From Flavobacteriales bacterium (GTDB lineage Bacteria > Bacteroidota > Bacteroidia > Flavobacteriales > Flavobacteriaceae): a stretch of DNA of 64,000 nucleotides. The position numbers and the translations under genes are program-made. Under the pieces are notes generated by a model. The model was not told where the DNA came from, did not search any database, and was given only the letters and a program-made list of their open reading frames with translations. The stretch covers positions 1-64,000 of the forward strand of contig JAGXRF010000083.1 of NCBI GenBank assembly GCA_018335925.1, read 5' to 3'. Position 1 is the stretch's first letter; each line of letters opens with the position of its first letter. Positions 60,424-64,000 of the stretch are shown here, in pieces.

Positions 60424-61265
60424 ACAGCAAGTCTATCCTTTTACTGGCTAAGTTAAATGAGCAATTAAATTTTACGGATATAGAAATTGATGATCCAATG
60501 CAGAGAAGTGAAAATGCAATTAATATTATCATTAATGCGATAGAAAAACTTAAAATAATTTTCGAAAAAGAAAAATCAAAATCACTAGATCAAGAAATTG
60601 ATTTCTTTAAAAATATTAAACCTAGATTCACTTCTAAGCTAATTTATTACAATGCTATTTATAAAATTGAGAGTAAAATACCTCATGGTGGAGAACGTGT
60701 CGTTAAAAAGTACCTTAATAATGAGCTTGAAAAATTAAAACGCTATTTTGATAGCAACTTAGATTTTTATAGATATTATAGAACTGGAAGTAATTATCTT
60801 GATAACAAATATTTCACTAGAGGAAAATTTGATGTGAAATTAGCCTTAGATAGCTTCTACTTCGAAGCTGATCATACTTTTTCAACTTCTCACGATTTTA
60901 AAGTGGCTAAAATCATGGCTCATGATTTAATACAAGTTTATTTAGAAGACAAACTTTTAGTTTTAGATAAAAAAGATCCTAAAGAAAAAGTACAAGCTAA
61001 TCCAAAGACAAAGCAAACTTGGACCGGTTCTAAAGTTGCATTAATTGAGCTTTTGTATGCTTTACATACCGAAGGTGTATTCAACAATGGAACATCAGAT
61101 TTGAAAGATATTGCTGAGTATTTTGAAAATGTGTTTAATATCGATTTAGGTCAATATCACAGAGCTTTCCTTGAAATTAGAATGAGAAAATCAGACCAAA
61201 CAAAATTTTTAAATGTATTAAAAGAAAAACTAACTAAACGTATGGAAAATATAGACGAATTATGA
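60420..61265 (+). CDS. rteC: RteC domain protein
   Basis: A 281-residue protein with the RteC signature in its last 80 residues: WTGSKVALIELLYALHTEGV from about 201, then FNNGTSDLKDIAEYFENVFN and YHRAFLEIRMRKSDQTKFLN. In CTnDOT of Bacteroides, RteC activates excision genes of the element and is induced by tetracycline through RteA/RteB. Flavobacterial relatives occur outside such elements too. The start is a TTG inside the preceding stop. It supports the idea that this stretch came from an integrative element, but no excision genes lie nearby. Confidence 0.85.
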   Translation: MNSKSILLLAKLNEQLNFTDIEIDDPMQRSENAINIIINAIEKLKIIFEKEKSKSLDQEIDFFKNIKPRFTSKLIYYNAIYKIESKIPHGGERVVKKYLNNELEKLKRYFDSNLDFYRYYRTGSNYLDNKYFTRGKFDVKLALDSFYFEADHTFSTSHDFKVAKIMAHDLIQVYLEDKLLVLDKKDPKEKVQANPKTKQTWTGSKVALIELLYALHTEGVFNNGTSDLKDIAEYFENVFNIDLGQYHRAFLEIRMRKSDQTKFLNVLKEKLTKRMENIDEL

Positions 61266-61555
61266 TAACACATTTTTAAGTAAAACCATATAGAATAGTA
61301 ATCGCAATTTTTTGATTAAAAGAAATTACAGCTGTTTTTACTGAATAACAAGATTAACATAGAAAAGGATATAAAAAGCATTTTATAAACCTTACTATTC
61401 TATATAGCCATAATTAATTTCTATAAATTTTATGGAGAGTAAAAAAGATAATATAGGCACATTACTTCAGTACTAACTTTGAGAAAAGTACACAATTTGG
61501 TTGTAAAAGTAAAAATTTTTAATTTTTCAAAACTTTATTAAAAGCTATAAGTTTA
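61266..61555. other. AT-rich spacer between convergent genes
   Basis: Nothing identifiable is seen here: no tRNA, no open frame with coding character and no strong hairpin with a T run. It separates rteC from the convergent serine hydrolase gene. Confidence 0.5.
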
Positions 61556-62635
61556 TTAATTAATGACTGCATTAATTTTACTCCATAGTTCATTGTCAAA
61601 ACCAGAAACTGCAAAATTTGGATTTGAAGGATCAGACGCATCGCCCATTCTTATGACAACCATTTTTTTACTTGGTATAACATAAATACGTTGGTCACTA
61701 GCACCCATGGCAGCATACATATCAGCGGGAGCATTCGAAACAAGAGATCCCGGGTAAACCTCTTGACCGCCTGGAATCATAGAACTAGTTTTGCCATTCA
61801 ACCACCAAAAATAGCCATAAGAAGGATTAATGTTTTGTGACGAATTTATACTCTCATTAAAAAAAGTTTCGTTTATGACAACTTCGTTATTCCACTTCCC
61901 TTTGTTTAGTGCCAAAAGTCCAAATCTGGCCATGCTTCGGGTGTTACTGTGGTATATTTTAAAGATTACACCATTGTTCCAAAAGCCATCCATACCAATT
62001 TTGTTTTTAATTTTGGCATTGAAATACGTTTCAAACTCTTGATTACTTGCTTCAGCAACAACATCCATTAATTTTTGGAAAACATTATGGTACGACCATC
62101 GGGTTCCAGCATCTGCTAAATAGGTTAAGTTTGATGGTATTACCAATTGATTTTGATCATTAAGACCAGAAGTCATTGTTAGTAAATGCTTGGAATTTAT
62201 TAAATTCTCTTTAGCCAAAGGAGCATTTGTCCAACCTTCGCCTAAATAATGAGAAACTTTTGTGTTATAATCTAAGAAACCCTCTTGTTGGGCAATACCG
62301 GTAGTTGTTCCAACTAATGTTTTTCCGGCACTATTCCATTGCCATGTATCTGTTGAGGTATGACCATTAAAATATTCTTCCATGACTATTCTTCCATTCA
62401 CAAGAATCATAAATGATTTTGTATTTTTTTGAATTAGAAAGTCTTTTAGCGGTTGAATGGCATTTTGATTCCAATTCAAACTTGATATTGACTTGGTTTC
62501 CCATGTAGGATTAGTATTGGGAGGAAAATACATAGTTTCAGGTGATGTTGGCTCAACGGTAGCATCATCTTTACTACAACTTGATAAAAATAGTAATAGT
62601 GATACTGATACTGAAAAAATAGTTATTGACTTCAT
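61556..62635 (-). CDS. Serine hydrolase (beta-lactamase class C-like), lipoprotein
   Basis: A 359-residue protein. The signal peptide ends in LSSC with Cys20 as lipid anchor, followed by acidic SKDDATVEP, a usual Bacteroidota lipoprotein start. The serine hydrolase fold carries SAGK at residues 102-105 (Ser nucleophile, Lys) and YHN at 182-184. These are class C beta-lactamase/D-aminopeptidase/esterase motifs. Real beta-lactam hydrolysis cannot be inferred. It is located downstream of the HxlR gene on the same strand, with a 93-base gap containing paired GACACTAT boxes. Confidence 0.88.
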   Translation of the reverse strand: MKSITIFSVSVSLLLFLSSCSKDDATVEPTSPETMYFPPNTNPTWETKSISSLNWNQNAIQPLKDFLIQKNTKSFMILVNGRIVMEEYFNGHTSTDTWQWNSAGKTLVGTTTGIAQQEGFLDYNTKVSHYLGEGWTNAPLAKENLINSKHLLTMTSGLNDQNQLVIPSNLTYLADAGTRWSYHNVFQKLMDVVAEASNQEFETYFNAKIKNKIGMDGFWNNGVIFKIYHSNTRSMARFGLLALNKGKWNNEVVINETFFNESINSSQNINPSYGYFWWLNGKTSSMIPGGQEVYPGSLVSNAPADMYAAMGASDQRIYVIPSKKMVVIRMGDASDPSNPNFAVSGFDNELWSKINAVIN

Positions 62636-62654
62636 ATTTTTAATTTGTTAATTA

Positions 62655-62689
62655 GACACTATATTGACCAAATGGTTTAATGACACTAT
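62655..62689. repeat. Paired GACACTAT boxes before the serine hydrolase gene
   Basis: GACACTAT occurs at 62655-62662 and 62682-62689, 27 bases apart, with ACCAAATGGT (62667-62676, arms ACCA/TGGT) centred between them. The set lies 20-55 bases upstream of the serine hydrolase start and could be a regulator site. Confidence 0.4.
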
Positions 62690-62728
62690 TATTTTTATAT
62701 GTTTTACTTTTTTTAATAATCACTAAAA

Positions 62729-63055
62729 CTATTTACTATCTATTAAATTTTGTTCAGCCCACAATACAATAGAGTTAAATACTATGGTTAAACTTTGTCC
62801 AAATTCAGTTAAAGAATACTCAACTCTTGGAGGAACTTCTTTGTGATATTCCCTAAAAATCAAACCATCTTTTTCTAATTCTTTAAGTTGTTCTGTGAGT
62901 ACTTTTCTTGAAATGCCAGTTATAGTGGCATCAATTTGTCCAAATCGTCGAGTACCCTTGGACAAGTAATATAAAATAGGGGCTTTCCACCTGCCTCCAA
63001 TTAATTCTAATGTGGCGGTCACAGGGCAGTCAATTTTTTTTCCGTGTACTTTCAT
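62729..63055 (-). CDS. HxlR family transcriptional regulator
   Basis: A 108-residue winged-helix regulator. DCPVTATLELIGGRWKAPIL carries the conserved N-terminal Cys10, which in redox-sensing members (HypR, QorR, YodB) reacts with diamide or quinones. RFGQIDATITGISRKVLTEQ contains the recognition helix, and PPRVEYSLTEFG is the wing. It is divergent from a QorB-like gene, an arrangement like ytfH-ytfG in E. coli. Probable role: repressor of the divergent gene that is released by electrophiles. Confidence 0.9.
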   Translation of the reverse strand: MKVHGKKIDCPVTATLELIGGRWKAPILYYLSKGTRRFGQIDATITGISRKVLTEQLKELEKDGLIFREYHKEVPPRVEYSLTEFGQSLTIVFNSIVLWAEQNLIDSK

Positions 63056-63057
63056 AG

Positions 63058-63123
63058 ATAGTTACAGTTAGGTTACTAGTTTTTAAAATACAATAGTTAC
63101 AAAAGTAGTCTTTTATTAGTTAC
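63058..63123. promoter_or_regulatory. Divergent control region with three TAGTTAC boxes
   Basis: ATAGTTAC is found at 63058-63065 and 63093-63100, and TTAGTTAC at 63116-63123. A minus-strand -7 box TACTTTTG lies at 63100-63107, between the second and third boxes and about 45 bases before the hxlR start. Binding of HxlR to the boxes would cover this promoter. Assignment to HxlR is inference. Confidence 0.5.
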
Positions 63124-63169
63124 TTTGTGAAACAATTGAAAAAATAATAACAATTTAAACAAAGAAAAA

Positions 63170-64000
63170 ATGATTTTAGTAACAGGTTCAACAGGAAATT
63201 TAGGTAAAGCAGTAGTAACCCAACTACTCAAAAAAACAACAGCATCAAACATTGCTGTATTAGCTAGAGATGTAAATAAAACAACAGATTTTAAAAAAGC
63301 TGGTGTTGAAGTACGAATTGGTGATTTTGACAATCCATCTTCTTTACTAAAAGCACTAAATAGAATTGACCAAGTTCTTTTAATTTCAGGAACAGATCCT
63401 GTTAATCGTTTTTTACAACATAAAAACGTTGTTGACGCTGCTCTTAAAAATGGAATAAAAAGAATTGCTTACACAAGTATTGCTATGAATGACTTTTCAA
63501 CTTCGGCCAATCAATTTTTAATGCAAAGTCATTTTCAAACTGAAGATTACATCAAAGCAAGCCAAGTAAATTACACTTTCTATCGCAACAACCTTTATGC
63601 CGATACAATTTTGATGTTTGCTGGTGAAAATCCATTTGAAACAGGAATTAATTTACCAACTGAACATGGAAAAGTTGGTTTTGCATTACGTAGAGAAATT
63701 GGCGAAGCTATTGCAAATGATTTACTAATCTCAGAAAGTAATAATAGAATTTATCAAATGACAGGTTTTCAATCATACTCATTTTCAGACATAGCTTCTG
63801 AGCTTTCTAAAATATCAGGTAGCGATGTAAATTATAATGATTTAAAAGCAATTGAGTACAAAGAGATTTTAAAGAAATATGAAATTCCAGAAGAGTATAT
63901 TGAAATGTATAGTGCTTTTACAGAAGACATTAAAAACAACCAACACAACATAATAAGCTCAGATCTTGAAAAATTATTGGGAAGAAAGTCAATCCAATTA
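63170..64000 (+). CDS. NAD(P)H-binding quinone oxidoreductase, QorB-like (partial)
   Basis: The frame begins ATG at 63170 and is open to the right edge (277 codons), so the gene is cut shortly before its end; relatives are about 285 residues. ILVTGSTGNLGKAVVTQLLK is the NAD(P)-binding start of the NmrA/atypical SDR family, VEVRIGDFDNPSSLLKAL and RIAYTSIA follow, and FYRNNLYAD is a further family block. In E. coli QorB (YtfG) reduces quinones with NADPH. The divergent HxlR gene supports a role in quinone or electrophile response. Confidence 0.88.
   Translation, partial: MILVTGSTGNLGKAVVTQLLKKTTASNIAVLARDVNKTTDFKKAGVEVRIGDFDNPSSLLKALNRIDQVLLISGTDPVNRFLQHKNVVDAALKNGIKRIAYTSIAMNDFSTSANQFLMQSHFQTEDYIKASQVNYTFYRNNLYADTILMFAGENPFETGINLPTEHGKVGFALRREIGEAIANDLLISESNNRIYQMTGFQSYSFSDIASELSKISGSDVNYNDLKAIEYKEILKKYEIPEEYIEMYSAFTEDIKNNQHNIISSDLEKLLGRKSIQL

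Larger units (their letters stand above)
48399..64000 (+). mobile_element. Putative genomic island at tRNA-Ser (right end not seen)
   Basis: A tyrosine integrase begins 260 bases after the intact 3' end of tRNA-Ser. The genes beyond it are accessory: a regulated efflux operon, SDR enzymes, several regulators, and an RteC-family protein like the excision regulator of Bacteroides conjugative transposons. No copy of the tRNA 3' end is found further right, and no conjugation or mobilisation genes are seen. The island is therefore open to the right, or only its left part is mobile. Boundaries are inferred. Confidence 0.45.

Noticed and set aside
61556..62635. True class C beta-lactamase (resistance gene)
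   Set aside because: SxxK and YxN motifs are shared by esterases and peptidases, and the lipoprotein anchor and divergence give no support for resistance.
63097..63333. Minus-strand ORF of 78 residues
   Set aside because: It lies antisense to the start of the QorB-like gene and across the divergent control region, with no family resemblance.
48399..64000. Complete conjugative transposon
   Set aside because: No tra, mob or relaxase genes and no second attachment repeat are visible, so only an island or fragment can be claimed.

Overview
The window looks like chromosome of a member of the Bacteroidota, most likely a Flavobacteriaceae species. The DNA is AT-rich. Promoters match the Bacteroidota -7 box TAnnTTTG, often with TTTG or TTG about 19-22 bases upstream. 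Shine-Dalgarno sites are weak. The gene families are typical of the group: RteC, WbsX, TlpA-type thioredoxins, and a serC-serA-acyl-CoA reductase-ferredoxin cluster. The genus is not proven.

Positions 1-811 hold no convincing gene. They start with a 12-bp tandem array (20 units, running off the left edge) and continue with short degenerate repeats. Positions 812-30936 form one long co-directional surface-polysaccharide locus of about 29 genes, most of them overlapping or abutting. It opens with an ABC exporter (wzm/wzt-like) and closes with an O-antigen ligase/polymerase-family membrane protein. Between them are GT2, GT4 and capsule-type glycosyltransferases, four methyltransferases, a pyruvyltransferase-family protein, a WbsX (GH99-like) protein, a UDP-GlcNAc 2-epimerase, a sialic-acid-type trio (neuB, neuC, neuA) and an asnB-type amidotransferase. 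Base composition changes repeatedly along the locus, once inside wzt, as expected for a mosaic antigen locus.

Positions 31022-34626 (minus strand) are a methionine operon, metY-metX-homoserine dehydrogenase. Its leader looks like a transcription attenuator: promoter, a 15-codon ORF with five Met and two Cys codons, then a hairpin followed by a T run. Positions 34802-38213 (plus) carry formate-tetrahydrofolate ligase, yaaA, a DUF3820 protein and an outer-membrane-type protein. Positions 38214-41325 (minus) carry an ABC ATPase and an unusual partner that fuses an ABC-2 permease to a TlpA-like thioredoxin. Positions 41413-45355 (minus) hold an EF-hand-containing protein, serA, serC and a LuxC-type acyl-CoA reductase, divergent from a ferredoxin gene. 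Then come ychF, methylmalonyl-CoA epimerase and a rhomboid protease.

A tRNA-Ser(UGA) at 48311-48398 is followed by a tyrosine integrase, and from there the content becomes accessory: a TetR-controlled RND efflux operon (TetR-TolC-HlyD-AcrB), two SDR enzymes, a DoxX-like protein, an AraC regulator, an RteC-family protein with a small partner, a lipoprotein serine hydrolase, and a divergent HxlR regulator/QorB-like pair cut by the right edge. This is consistent with an island or integrative element inserted at the tRNA gene, but no second attachment site is visible.

The best candidates for something undescribed are the permease-thioredoxin fusion with its ATPase, the Met/Cys leader attenuator, the integrase-proximal iterated boxes, and the long palindromic operator of the efflux operon.
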